DNA of 64,000 nucleotides. It comes from an alpha proteobacterium SCGC AAA240-E13. Its GTDB lineage: Bacteria > Pseudomonadota > Alphaproteobacteria > Pelagibacterales > Pelagibacteraceae. Under the pieces are notes generated by a model. It ran no database searches. It worked only from the letters and a program-made list of their open reading frames with translations, and was not told the origin of the DNA. Position numbers and translations under genes: made by a program. Position 1 is the first letter of the stretch, and each line of letters begins with the position of its first letter. Location: NCBI GenBank assembly GCA_000504625.1, contig AZHR01000001.1, positions 48,060 through 112,059 of the forward strand, in the 5' to 3' direction. This document shows, in pieces, positions 34,401 through 43,482 of the stretch.

Positions 34401-35618
34401 TTAATTTTTTATAATATTATTTTCTGGACCAATAGGAAATTTTGTAATGTTTTCAGCTCCATTATCATTCACAATCAACATATCGTGTTCTCTATAACCT
34501 CCTGAACCAGGTTTGCCTTCAGGAATCATTATCATTGGTTCCATAGAAATAACCATATTAGGCTGCAAAATAGCTTCTACGTCTTCTCGAAGTTCTAGAC
34601 CCGCTTCTCTTCCGTAAAAATGCGAAAGGACTCCGAAGGAATGGCCATAACCAAAAGTTCTATACTGAAGATAACCAAGTTGGGCAAAAATATCATTTAA
34701 TTCATGACAAATTTCTGAACATTTCACCCCAGGTTTAATCAATTCTAGTCCCCTCTTATGTACTTTTATATTTGCTTCCCAAGCCTTAAGAGAAGCATCA
34801 TCCACGTTATTTAAAAACAAAGTTCGTTCTAATGCAGTATAATAGCCAGATATCATTGGAAATGTGTTAAGTGAAAGAATATCGCCAGAAACTAATTTTC
34901 TTGATGTTTTTGGGTTATGTGCACCATCTGTATTTATACCTGATTGGAACCATACCCATGTATCCATATATTCTGCTTCAGGATATTTTTTTGCAATCTC
35001 TAATTCCATTTTATCCCTTCCAGTCATGGCTATTTCTAATTCACTAGCTCCTACTTTGGTGTGTTTAACTATTTCCTCCGCTCCAATATCTGCTATTATT
35101 GCTCCACTTCTAATGATTTCTATTTCTTCTTTAGATTTAATTATTCGAAGCTTCATAAGATCCTTAGACACATCTCTAAAATTTGAAAAATTAAATAAAG
35201 AAGTTAGTTTTTCCTTTGTTTCGATAGTAATATGATCGTTTTCTATACCGATATTTTTAGGTGGTTTATCTTTTCCAATTATTGAAACGATAGCTTTTAA
35301 AAAATTATCTTTCTTCCAATCAGTATAAATGACATTATCACAAAAAGATCTTCTCCAGGGTTGACTTGCATCAATATTTGCTGAGATTGTTACTATCTTT
35401 TTTTCACTAATTATGCACCCATATGGTCTGCCAAAAGAACAATAAATAAAACCTGTATAATAAGCAATATTATGCATTGAGGTTAGAATAATCATATCTA
35501 AATTATTTTTGTTGATGGTAGTCCTAAGCTTATTCAATCTATTTTGATATTCGGTTTGACTAAAAGGAAGTTTTACCTTTGATCCATTTTTCAATTCAAA
35601 AACATCTGGTCTTTCCAT
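34401..35618 (-). CDS. Creatinase (creatine amidinohydrolase)
   Basis: A 405-aa M24-fold protein very close in sequence pattern to characterised Pseudomonas creatinase: ISANIDASQPWRRSF, DTWVWFQSGINTDGAHNP, GYYTALERTLFL, QYRTFGYGHSFGVLSHFYGREAGLELRED and MEPMIMIPEGKPGSGGYREHD. It should hydrolyse creatine to sarcosine and urea. It sits between an EamA transporter (9-base gap) and the amidinotransferase (3-base gap), which points to a guanidino-compound uptake and degradation operon. Confidence 0.9.
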   Translation of the reverse strand: MERPDVFELKNGSKVKLPFSQTEYQNRLNKLRTTINKNNLDMIILTSMHNIAYYTGFIYCSFGRPYGCIISEKKIVTISANIDASQPWRRSFCDNVIYTDWKKDNFLKAIVSIIGKDKPPKNIGIENDHITIETKEKLTSLFNFSNFRDVSKDLMKLRIIKSKEEIEIIRSGAIIADIGAEEIVKHTKVGASELEIAMTGRDKMELEIAKKYPEAEYMDTWVWFQSGINTDGAHNPKTSRKLVSGDILSLNTFPMISGYYTALERTLFLNNVDDASLKAWEANIKVHKRGLELIKPGVKCSEICHELNDIFAQLGYLQYRTFGYGHSFGVLSHFYGREAGLELREDVEAILQPNMVISMEPMIMIPEGKPGSGGYREHDMLIVNDNGAENITKFPIGPENNIIKN

Positions 35619-35627
35619 AAATTTTTC

Positions 35628-36530
35628 TTAGTTAAGTCCAATAAATCTTCTATTTCTTTTAATAAAGAAACTGTAATAAAAAATCGCAAAAGTAATAATA
35701 ACCCCTCCTATTATAGTATTTTCTGATGGAATTTCATTAATCCCAAAAATTGGTAGCCAAACCCAAAAAATTCCCCCTATTACTTCAGTTAAAGATAACA
35801 AAGTAAGATCAGCTGCAGGTAATTCTTTTGATCCTATTGAGTATAATATTAACCCGCAACATACTAAAAAACCATGCAATGCTGACAATGATGAGTTTCT
35901 AAATGTAGTTAAAAAATTTGCATCGGATAAAGTTAATACAGTAGATGAAAAAATTGCACAAAATAAGCCAGCTATTGCAACTGTAGTAAATTTTGGGGTC
36001 TCTTTTCTCCACCTTAATGAAACAGAAAATATTGAAAATCCTAATGCAGACATAAGTCCAACTAGTAATCCAAATAATGTTCCTATCTTATTGCTATTTG
36101 ATGCCATAAAAAAAATTCCAATCGCTGCAATAATTATTGCTGTATATGTTGTTATTGAAATTTTTTCTTTCAAAATAAAATAACCTAAAATTGCAGTAAT
36201 AAATGGCATTGCCGCTAACATTAAAAGTGTAACTGCCGCTGATGTATGAGTTATAGACCAAATAAAACACATCATAGCTGAACCTAAGCTAACACCTCCA
36301 ATGACTCCGGATAATCCAATTTTTGAATAATTGTTCAAAAATGATTTTCCTTCTTTTAAAAACAAATAAAAATTTAGTAGTAAAAAAATAGTAATTCCTC
36401 TAAAAAAGACATATTGCCATGGAACGTTTCGAGCATCTTCTATATACCTTACGACTAATGCTCCAAAAGACCAGAGAATCCCTGCTATTAAAACAATTAG
36501 AATAGCCAAATTAGTTTTATCTTTTGCCAT
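35628..36530 (-). CDS. EamA/DMT family transporter
   Basis: A 300-aa protein with about ten helices in two EamA repeats (GILWSFGALVVRYIEDA at the start, LPAADLTLLSLTEVIGGIFWVWLPIFG in the second repeat). It lies 2 bases after moaE and 9 bases before creatinase. Creatine or a related guanidino compound is a reasonable substrate guess from context only. Confidence 0.9.
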   Translation of the reverse strand: MAKDKTNLAILIVLIAGILWSFGALVVRYIEDARNVPWQYVFFRGITIFLLLNFYLFLKEGKSFLNNYSKIGLSGVIGGVSLGSAMMCFIWSITHTSAAVTLLMLAAMPFITAILGYFILKEKISITTYTAIIIAAIGIFFMASNSNKIGTLFGLLVGLMSALGFSIFSVSLRWRKETPKFTTVAIAGLFCAIFSSTVLTLSDANFLTTFRNSSLSALHGFLVCCGLILYSIGSKELPAADLTLLSLTEVIGGIFWVWLPIFGINEIPSENTIIGGVIITFAIFYYSFFIKRNRRFIGLN

Positions 36531-36532
36531 TT

Positions 36533-36991
36533 TTATTTTATTTCTTTTTTAGATCTTAAAGAATGACCTGGAAGCCAACCTTCTGTCCCTTCGATATAGT
36601 GTTCTTTTTTCCATATTAGAGATTGGTGTTTTACTTCTTCAAGAACATATCTGCAAATTTTAAACGCTTCATCTCTATGCCCTGCCCCAACTGCAATAAT
36701 AATGCTTATCTCCCCTACAGGGACAAATCCTTTGGCATGTTCTAAAAAAATTTTAGCGTTTTTATCGAATTTGTTAATCGCCATTTCACATATAGAATTG
36801 AAAGATTTTAAAACCATTTGATCATGAGCATCGTAAGTAACTGCTGTTACTTTTTTTCCACTATTTTCATTTCTTACCCTTCCAATAAAAACAGATTCTG
36901 CTCCATTTGAATCTGCAGAAATGAACTTAACTGCTTTTTCTTTTAAGATTTTTTGATCTTGGGTATTAACAACTGCTGTATGGATATTCAT
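36533..36991 (-). CDS. moaE: Molybdopterin synthase catalytic subunit
   Basis: A 152-aa MoaE protein with ESVFIGRVRNENSGKKVTAVTYDAH at the N-terminus and KHQSLIWKKEHYIEGTEGWLPG at the C-terminus, the active-site lysine regions. It inserts the dithiolene sulfurs with MoaD, which is not seen in this window. The gene overlaps moaA by one base. Confidence 0.92.
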   Translation of the reverse strand: MNIHTAVVNTQDQKILKEKAVKFISADSNGAESVFIGRVRNENSGKKVTAVTYDAHDQMVLKSFNSICEMAINKFDKNAKIFLEHAKGFVPVGEISIIIAVGAGHRDEAFKICRYVLEEVKHQSLIWKKEHYIEGTEGWLPGHSLRSKKEIK

Positions 36992-37980
36992 TAACCACCG
37001 GTAACGTTCATGTGACGAGGAACATATATTTCTTCCTGTTCCCTATCAATCACAAAGTCGTGACCTTTGGGTTTTCTAGAAATTGCTTCATATATGACAT
37101 TTTTTAAAAAGTCATTATTTTCACTTTTTCTAAGAGGAGTTATCAAATCCGCTTTATCTTGTTGTCCTAAGCACATGTACATAATGCCAGTACAAGTTAC
37201 TCTTACACGATTACACAGTTCACAAAAATTATGAGTATGGGGTGTAATAAAACCAATTTTTTGATCGGTTTCATGACAGTGTACGTATCTTGCAGGTCCC
37301 CCTGTTCTTAAAGGATCATCGGTAATACTATATTTAGTTTGAATTAATTTTTTAACTTCAGTTAGTGGCATATACTGGTCAGCACGTTTTATACCAATTT
37401 CACCCATTGGCATTACTTCAATAAATGTAAGAGAAAATTTATTTTCACCACACCAATTAACTAAATCTAAAATCTCATCATCGTTTATTCCTTTTAGTGC
37501 AACAGCATTAATTTTTATTTTTAAGCCTGCTTTTTTTGCTGTCATAATTCCTTTAATAACTTTATCAAAATCTCCGATTCTAGTAATTTGCTTAAATTTT
37601 TTCTTATCTAAAGAGTCTAGTGAAACATTTATTCTTCTTACACCACTTTCATACAAATCGTTTGCATAATTAAAAAGTTGTGATCCATTAGTAGTAAGCG
37701 TTAATTCATCTAATCCTTTACCCAATTGTTTTCCAAGATTATTAAATAGATATATTATATTTTTTCTAACTAAAGGCTCACCGCCGGTAATTCTTAGTTT
37801 TTTTACGCCAAGATCGATAAACGTATTACAAAGTCTTTCTAATTCTTCTAATGATAAAACATCTTTTTTAGGTAAAAATTCCATATCTTCAGACATGCAA
37901 TAAGTGCATCTGAAGTCACAACGATCTGTAACTGATACTCTTACGTATGATATTTTTCTTTGAAATGGATCTATCAACAT
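36991..37980 (-). CDS. moaA: GTP 3',8-cyclase
   Basis: A 329-aa radical SAM enzyme with N-terminal cluster CDFRCTYC near residue 22 and a C-terminal cluster from [11 protein letters not shown] plus a further cysteine. The protein ends in the conserved GG (NVTGG). It makes the first Moco intermediate from GTP. It heads the moaA - moaE - EamA - creatinase - amidinotransferase run. Confidence 0.95.
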   Translation of the reverse strand: MLIDPFQRKISYVRVSVTDRCDFRCTYCMSEDMEFLPKKDVLSLEELERLCNTFIDLGVKKLRITGGEPLVRKNIIYLFNNLGKQLGKGLDELTLTTNGSQLFNYANDLYESGVRRINVSLDSLDKKKFKQITRIGDFDKVIKGIMTAKKAGLKIKINAVALKGINDDEILDLVNWCGENKFSLTFIEVMPMGEIGIKRADQYMPLTEVKKLIQTKYSITDDPLRTGGPARYVHCHETDQKIGFITPHTHNFCELCNRVRVTCTGIMYMCLGQQDKADLITPLRKSENNDFLKNVIYEAISRKPKGHDFVIDREQEEIYVPRHMNVTGG

Positions 37981-38057
37981 AAATAAATTAAATCACAAAA
38001 ATTATGATTTGTTAATTACTTTATTATATTTAATGCTTCCCTGATTGTACAATTTTG

Positions 38058-38384
38058 CTATTTTTCGGAACTATAAGTGACGTAATATGATACTGCATCA
38101 ATTTCTTCTGAAGTTAATAAACCTTCCTCTCCAAATGCTGGCATTACTCCAAGCCCCTCGATTACAACACCTCTTACTTGTTCTTCCGAAGGTTTTAAAC
38201 TATCTAAATCTGGACCTATATCGCCTGCCGACCCAGCAGCCTTTAAAACATGACAAGTACCACACATCGCTTTATTGTTAAAAACCTCCAATCCTAAAAC
38301 CATTTTTTCAGAATCTGCTTTTAGATCTGTCATTAAGGAAAATGAAAACAGTAAAATAACAAAAGAAATTTTACAAATTCTCAT
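38058..38384 (-). CDS. Monohaem cytochrome c (SorB-like)
   Basis: A 108-aa exported cytochrome with a signal peptide (cleavage near LKAD) and the haem motif CGTCH near residue 42; a methionine in GLGVMPAFG near 80 is the likely axial ligand. It lies 52 bases downstream of the sulfite dehydrogenase gene in the same orientation, so it is the probable electron acceptor. Confidence 0.85.
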   Translation of the reverse strand: MRICKISFVILLFSFSLMTDLKADSEKMVLGLEVFNNKAMCGTCHVLKAAGSAGDIGPDLDSLKPSEEQVRGVVIEGLGVMPAFGEEGLLTSEEIDAVSYYVTYSSEK

Positions 38385-38436
38385 TACAGAAAGTTATTAA
38401 AGTAAGAAAGATTTAATATCTTTAATGCTTAAATTT

Positions 38437-39657
38437 TTATACTACTTCAACGTTTACGCTATGATCTTTCCAACCGTTATGGGCGTAGCCTCTTCTATTT
38501 TCGTATCTTAGTTCAGGTTGACTATTTCCACCGGCAGTAGCCATACTAGCAAGGTTGTAACTTCCGGGTCCTAAGTTTGCTTCAAAGACAAACTGTCTCC
38601 ATGCATATTTCCCAAGATAGGGTCCTACAAATTTTGCTTTTTTCCAGGTTTGTCCGCCATCAATTGAAACTTTAACGCTACTAACTTTTTTGGTTCCACC
38701 TGTCGCCACGCCAGCAATTTGGATCTTGCCAGATTTTACCACTCCGGTTTCATCGGTAGGTCTTACAATCCATGATTTAACGGGCATTTCCCAACAAGAA
38801 GGATATTCTGAACCTTTTTTTCCAATTGGTGAAATTCTGTAACTTGTTTTCATGTATTTCACATCTGACTCTGTTTCAGTAAAAGCTAATTTACCTAAAT
38901 GTTTTACGTTATTAATACCAAAATATCCTGGTGGAACAGATCTTAGTGGACCTCCATGAGCATTTGGAAGAGGCACACCGTTCATCTCCCAAGCTAAAAT
39001 TGCTTCTTTATAAACTTTAAGCGGAACTGATCTCTCGACCGTTGCTTTTTTTGGATCCAAATCTTTTGGTGCATCAACTCCTGTACAAGTCATAAATTTT
39101 GAACCACTTGCAATTCCTCCACATGCAGAAACTACCTTTTTAACTGGAACACCTGTCCATATAATACACGCAGCAGCACCCGTCCTCCATTGTGATCCTT
39201 TTGGTCCATGTTCAAAAAAACCTCTTCCGTTACCTGAGCATTGTAGCACTGTTGCGATAGTTGTTTGACCAAGTTTTCTTAACTGAGCTAAAGTAAATGT
39301 TTTTGGTCGCTTAACTCCTTCCACAGACAATTTCCATTTATTTCTATCTCCAATTTGTGCATCGGTCATAGTCGGCATATTATTTCTAATATAAATATTT
39401 CTAATTGGAGTAATTATACTTTCGCCAATTGCACTTCTGTGTGCCTCAATACCTTTTTTGGAATGAACAATTAAAGCATTCCTATTTTTCCATTTAATAA
39501 AATCTGGCAAACCTTTTGGATCAGAATCTTCATGATTAGCTTTTGCGATTGATATCGGTAGTACCGATGTTGCGGCAGCTACCCCAGCTAAAGTTGCTGA
39601 ACCTGTTAAAAAATTCCTTTTACTAGTATCAATTTTTTTTATATTTCTGTTTTTCAT
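38437..39657 (-). CDS. Sulfite dehydrogenase molybdopterin subunit (SorA/SoxC-like)
   Basis: A 406-aa sulfite-oxidase-fold protein. The Mo-ligand cysteine is in VLQCSGNGRGFF near residue 138. The C-terminal dimerisation domain has VKVSIDGGQTWKKAKF. The N-terminus carries a Tat-like signal (SKRNFLTGSATLAGVAAA) with KR in place of RR. It oxidises sulfite to sulfate in the periplasm and passes electrons to the adjacent cytochrome. Being Moco-dependent, it explains part of the local Moco cluster. Confidence 0.88.
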   Translation of the reverse strand: MKNRNIKKIDTSKRNFLTGSATLAGVAAATSVLPISIAKANHEDSDPKGLPDFIKWKNRNALIVHSKKGIEAHRSAIGESIITPIRNIYIRNNMPTMTDAQIGDRNKWKLSVEGVKRPKTFTLAQLRKLGQTTIATVLQCSGNGRGFFEHGPKGSQWRTGAAACIIWTGVPVKKVVSACGGIASGSKFMTCTGVDAPKDLDPKKATVERSVPLKVYKEAILAWEMNGVPLPNAHGGPLRSVPPGYFGINNVKHLGKLAFTETESDVKYMKTSYRISPIGKKGSEYPSCWEMPVKSWIVRPTDETGVVKSGKIQIAGVATGGTKKVSSVKVSIDGGQTWKKAKFVGPYLGKYAWRQFVFEANLGPGSYNLASMATAGGNSQPELRYENRRGYAHNGWKDHSVNVEVV

Positions 39658-39818
39658 CTATTTCTCCTCTAAGCTTTTAAATAAAAATTTATTATAAATA
39701 ATTAAGTATTATTTTCAATAAAACAAAGTGTTATCATATATAAACTTTCACTTTCTGATTGAAAAACAAAACTCTTAAATAATTAGAGAGAAATAGAAAA
39801 AACATTTATATAAAGATA

Positions 39819-40040
39819 ATGGTAGAAACAACTGGAGATAAAAAGAAATACAACCTTTCACACGAACAAGTAGATAAAACTGTAGACTCTCCATGTATCC
39901 AAGTTTGCACGTATGATGAAGAAGAAGAATTTTGTATTGGATGTTATAGAACTAAAAAAGAATTACAAGATTGGTGGATTATGACTAGAGAACAAAAGCT
40001 AGAAGCATTAAAAAAACTTGAAGACGGTTATGATGATTAA
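39819..40040 (+). CDS. DUF1289 protein (second copy)
   Basis: A 73-aa DUF1289 protein with SPCIQVCTYDEEEEFCIGCYR. It is nearly identical to residues 1-74 at 23173, with the N-terminal 17 residues more diverged. Here TAA terminates after GYDD, and CAACAACTGGT after the stop matches the sequence that is translated in the other copy. It stands alone. Confidence 0.85.
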   Translation: MVETTGDKKKYNLSHEQVDKTVDSPCIQVCTYDEEEEFCIGCYRTKKELQDWWIMTREQKLEALKKLEDGYDD

Positions 40041-40064
40041 CAACAACTGGTACGGCATTTGATT

Positions 40065-40108
40065 GTTAACCAACCACCCCGAAACCAGAGGTAAAACTGA
40101 GATAAAAA
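40065..40108 (+). repeat. TTAAC-CCCGAAACC dispersed repeat, copy 3
   Basis: Reads TTAACCAACCACCCCGAAAC then CAGAGGTAAAACTGAGATAA. It matches 2336-2380 well. The ending GAGATAAAA resembles the end of the CTAG modules in the 9.6-26.7 kb repeat family. Confidence 0.5.
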
Positions 40109-40118
40109 TTTATCCCTT

Positions 40119-41367
40119 TCAGCTACTAGGAATTAAAGGTACCCATTCAATAATATCTCCTGATTTAAATTGTTCTTTGCCACCAGGAAAAATACCCCAA
40201 CAGTTTGCTTTTACAAATGATTCGACTCTATGAGACTGCTGCCCTTGTAACACCTGCAATTCCCCCAACCCCTTAGTATTAACATTTATTAAACATCTCG
40301 CAAAATGAGTAAAATTCTTTGGTTTTGAATATTTGTTAATTAGTTGGGCCTTAAATTTTTTTTCTTTTAACATTCCTAAACTATTACATAGCAATGGATA
40401 AATAAAAAAACGAAACCCTGCTGCACATGAAATGGGATTCCCGGGCAGTCCAAAAAATAATTTTTCTTTTCTCTTGAATTTGGACAACATTATGGGTCGA
40501 CCAGGTTTTATAGAAACACCTTTAAAATACGTTTTAACACTGAGTTCTTTTATTAATTCTGGAATAAAGTCAAATTTACCTGCAGATATTGCGCCCGAAG
40601 TTACAAATATATCAATATCTGATTTAAGTGATTTTTTAAGTTTTTCTTTAAGCTTACTTTGTTCGTTGTCTTTTATAACTCCACCGTCAATTATTTGGTA
40701 ATGCAAACTTTTTCCAAATGATGTGATATAATGATTATTTGAATTACGAACTTGCCAATTCGATATATTTTTCTTTTTATAATCTACAATTTCATCGCCA
40801 GTTCCAAAAAAAATTATTTTAGGTCTTTTTTTTTACATACAAGTACCTAATTCCAAGAGTAGTAAGAGCCATAATGTGTTTTGGTTGAATTAATTCACCT
40901 TTTTTTACTACTACATCTTTTAAATTATAATCTTCTCCAGCAAATCGAATAAATGAAAATTTTTTTACTTCACTATCTACAAAAATATGTGTTGGTTTTT
41001 TTTCAGATGGATAATATTTTATCTTTTCAACTGGTATGATAGAATCAAAAGGTTTGGGAACTATGCCTCCTGTCATAATTTCTACAGAAGAATTTTTTAG
41101 AAAATTATTTATTTTTGGATTGTCGCCAGCTCCAATGGTTTTTAAAATCTTAAATTTTTTAACCTTTTTTTTAGACAACCCTTTGGTTTCTTTAGCTAAA
41201 ACTGCAAAACCGTCGAATGCTGTGTTATTAGCCAATGGATTTGTCGATGGTGATAAGATGTTTTTTGCACAAACTCTATTTAAAGAATCTGGTATAGAAA
41301 TTTTTTCGTTAGGTAAATTTAAGGAAACTTTATTTATTATTTTTATAGCCTTTTGGTAGTTGATCAT
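40119..41367 (-). CDS. moeA: Molybdopterin molybdenumtransferase, frameshifted
   Basis: Two frames make one MoeA. The upstream part (40819-41367) has NTAFDGFAV and EIMTGGIVPKPFDSIIPVE. The downstream part (to 40119) has FVTSGAISAGKFDF and FGLPGNPISCAAGFRFF. They are separated at an A9 tract (40835-40843 region). Removing one A restores a 415-aa protein (1249 nt is one more than a multiple of three). MoeA inserts molybdate into adenylylated molybdopterin. This is a true mutation, slippage-corrected expression or a homopolymer error. Confidence 0.85.
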
Positions 41368-41368
41368 T

Positions 41369-41905
41369 TTAAATATTTAAAACGTTTTTTATTTTTTTTG
41401 GTATCCCTTCAGGATTGATCCATAATCCTTTTTTACCTCCTGATTTGACAAGCAATCTTGTGTTAGTAATTTTTAAATTTGGTTCAACAATTTTTGAAAG
41501 ATCATAAATTGCAAGAAGCGCTGAGTTCACGCCAGATAATGCTTCCATTTCAACACCTGTCTTTGAATTTGCGGAAACTAAACAGTAAACAATAATCGAA
41601 TTTTTTGGTTCATCAATCTCTGTATGAATAGAAATATGATCTAAGGGCAAAGGATGGCAAAGAGGTATTAATTCACTTGTCTTTTTAACTCCATTGATTC
41701 CGGAAACTTCTGCAATAGCAAGAGGGTCACCTTTGGGCATTTTCTTATTCTTAATCATTTCTATTATCTCAGAACTTAAAATTATTTCCCCAACAGCAAG
41801 GGCCTTGCGATGAGTAACTTCTTTGCTGCTTACATCTACCATTTTGTAACCCGAGGACGAAAATATTTTATTTAAAGAATCTTCTAATTTACTATTTCTA
41901 TTCAT
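41369..41905 (-). CDS. moaC: Cyclic pyranopterin monophosphate synthase
   Basis: A 178-aa MoaC protein. LIPLCHPLPLDHI, the SANSKTGVEMEALSGVNSALLAIYDLSK block and a late SGGKKG are the family signatures. It converts the MoaA product to cPMP. It overlaps the end of mobA by 8 bases and is followed one base later by moeA, so mobA-moaC-moeA is an operon. It carries an N-terminal extension of about 18 residues. Confidence 0.92.
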   Translation of the reverse strand: MNRNSKLEDSLNKIFSSSGYKMVDVSSKEVTHRKALAVGEIILSSEIIEMIKNKKMPKGDPLAIAEVSGINGVKKTSELIPLCHPLPLDHISIHTEIDEPKNSIIVYCLVSANSKTGVEMEALSGVNSALLAIYDLSKIVEPNLKITNTRLLVKSGGKKGLWINPEGIPKKIKNVLNI

Positions 41906-42522
41906 TTTTTATCTTCTTGCTCAATTTTTTTGCAAATTCTAAATCTTCTTTGGTATTAATATTAAAAAATGGATCATAATCTTTAAATTTAAATTCTAAA
42001 TTTTTTATTTTGTTTTTTTCTGTCCAATCTTGAACTTTTCTTATTTTTTTGTTCATCAAATCGTCTTTGAGTTTGTCATAAAGATCTAGAGACCACAAAC
42101 CAAAAATATTGTGTTTGCGTCCATGAGAGCTTGCACTAAGTATTAAAGATTCTTTTTTTTTCTGACTCTTTAATAAAACTTCTTATAATACTTTCAGGAA
42201 AAAAAGGTGTATCACATGGAAACGTAGCAATCCAAGAGCATTTGCTTAAGTTCTCTTTTGCCCATTTCATTGCCGTAAGTATACCAACCAATGGACCCAG
42301 TTGTCCTTCGACGCAATCTTTAACTGTTGTTAAATTATTTTCGAAGAAAAATTCATTATCTTGATTGGTAATTATAATTATTTTTTTTAAATATTTTTTT
42401 ACTTTATCTAATGTATGTTCAATAAGTTTTTTGTTATTGAGCTCAAGAAAGAGTTTATCTTTACCCATTCTTTTTGATTGTCCGCCAGCGAGGATAGCTC
42501 CGAGTATATTGTGTTCGCTCAT
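41898..42522 (-). CDS. mobA: Molybdenum cofactor guanylyltransferase, frameshifted
   Basis: The N-terminal frame starts MSEHNILGAILAGGQSKRMG, the nucleotidyltransferase signature, and contains ATFPCDTPFFP. The C-terminal frame includes DPFFNINTKEDLEFAKKL, the usual MobA end. The join is an A9 tract (42152-42160 region). Deleting one A gives a 207-aa protein of normal length (625 nt). MobA adds GMP to make the MGD cofactor that formate dehydrogenase needs. The start at 42522 was preferred over 42552 because the domain begins there. Confidence 0.85.
42066..42210. repeat. 145-bp exact inverted duplicate, copy inside mobA
   Basis: This segment is identical, reverse-complemented, to 63856-64000, including the A9 tract. 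It lies wholly inside mobA. Confidence 0.95.
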
Positions 42523-42564
42523 AAAACAAATTATAAATGTTAAGGAAAACACAATAAAGTTTAA

Positions 42565-42975
42565 ATGATAGATAAAGAAATCATTAGAATAGCCTCAAAC
42601 ACCGAAAATCACGGTTCGCTTGATAATCACACTCACTTTTCAAAGTTAAAGAATCCAATATGTGGTGATGACATGAAAATTTACCTAATTGTTAAAAACA
42701 ATAAAATTACAAATTTTAAATATGAATGTGAATCTTGCATATATTGCCAGGCCTCGGTAAGTTTATTGTCCAGAAAAGCCAAAAATAAATTGATTGAAAA
42801 AGTGAAAAATTTTGCTCAACAAGCAAACGGTTACTTTGATAACAGTGTAAATTCATTTGGCAAAGAATGGAAGGAGTTTGATAAGATCATGACAAAAAAT
42901 AATATTTCAAGAAAGCAATGTTTATTATTGCCTATTAATACGATGCTTAACGCACTAAGTAAAAAATCTTTATGA
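42565..42975 (+). CDS. IscU/NifU-N-like iron-sulfur scaffold protein
   Basis: A 136-aa protein with the IscU pattern NPICGDDMKIYL, YECESCIYCQASVSLLS and a later cysteine (KQCLLLP), which supplies the three cluster cysteines. It probably assembles or delivers an Fe-S cluster. It overlaps the HPP gene by 4 bases and heads the formate dehydrogenase gene run, so a dedicated role in loading FdsAB clusters is plausible. Confidence 0.75.
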   Translation: MIDKEIIRIASNTENHGSLDNHTHFSKLKNPICGDDMKIYLIVKNNKITNFKYECESCIYCQASVSLLSRKAKNKLIEKVKNFAQQANGYFDNSVNSFGKEWKEFDKIMTKNNISRKQCLLLPINTMLNALSKKSL

Positions 42976-43481
42976 AATTTAAAAAAATAATTTGTTGGCC
43001 TCCGTTATTGGGGGGTGTCGGCGCAGGAGTCACAATTGCTATTCTTGCATATATAACCTTTCAATCTATTTTATCTGGTACTAATTATGGTCTTTGGTTA
43101 GCTGCATCCTTCGGTTCATCGGTCGTTGTTGTTTTTGGATACCCCGATAATGAATTTGCCCAACCAAAAAATGTATTATTTGGTCACCTGTTATGTACTT
43201 TGGTAGGAATTATATTTGTAATGTTATTTAAAATTTCTCAAGATAGATCGATATTCTTTCTAGTTATAGGTATAGCTGTAGGTATTTCTGTAATGCTTAT
43301 GATGGCATTGAAAATTACACATCCACCTGCAGGAGGAAATACAATTGTAGTAATGTTAACTCAAGATTCATTTCAATTTTTAATATTTCCAATAATGGTC
43401 GGAGCGGTTACTATTATAATTGGAGGGGTGATTTATAATCGTTTTATTTTAAAAAAAAAATATCCTCTGAAATGGTTGTAG
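42972..43481 (+). CDS. HPP family integral membrane protein
   Basis: A 169-aa protein with about five helices and the family motif ITHPPAGGNTIVV near residue 118. Some HPP proteins have been linked to nitrite transport. Encoded between the IscU-like and fdhD genes, it might move formate or another small anion; this is inference. Confidence 0.82.
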   Translation: MKFKKIICWPPLLGGVGAGVTIAILAYITFQSILSGTNYGLWLAASFGSSVVVVFGYPDNEFAQPKNVLFGHLLCTLVGIIFVMLFKISQDRSIFFLVIGIAVGISVMLMMALKITHPPAGGNTIVVMLTQDSFQFLIFPIMVGAVTIIIGGVIYNRFILKKKYPLKWL

Positions 43482-43482
43482 C

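Noticed and set aside
36991..38057. Moco riboswitch upstream of moaA
   Set aside because: The leader before moaA is only about 75 bases, A/T-rich, and lacks the expected stems.
23173..40040. The two DUF1289 genes as borders of a larger composite transposon
   Set aside because: Flanks beyond the coding region match for only about 11 bases and no transposase lies between them.
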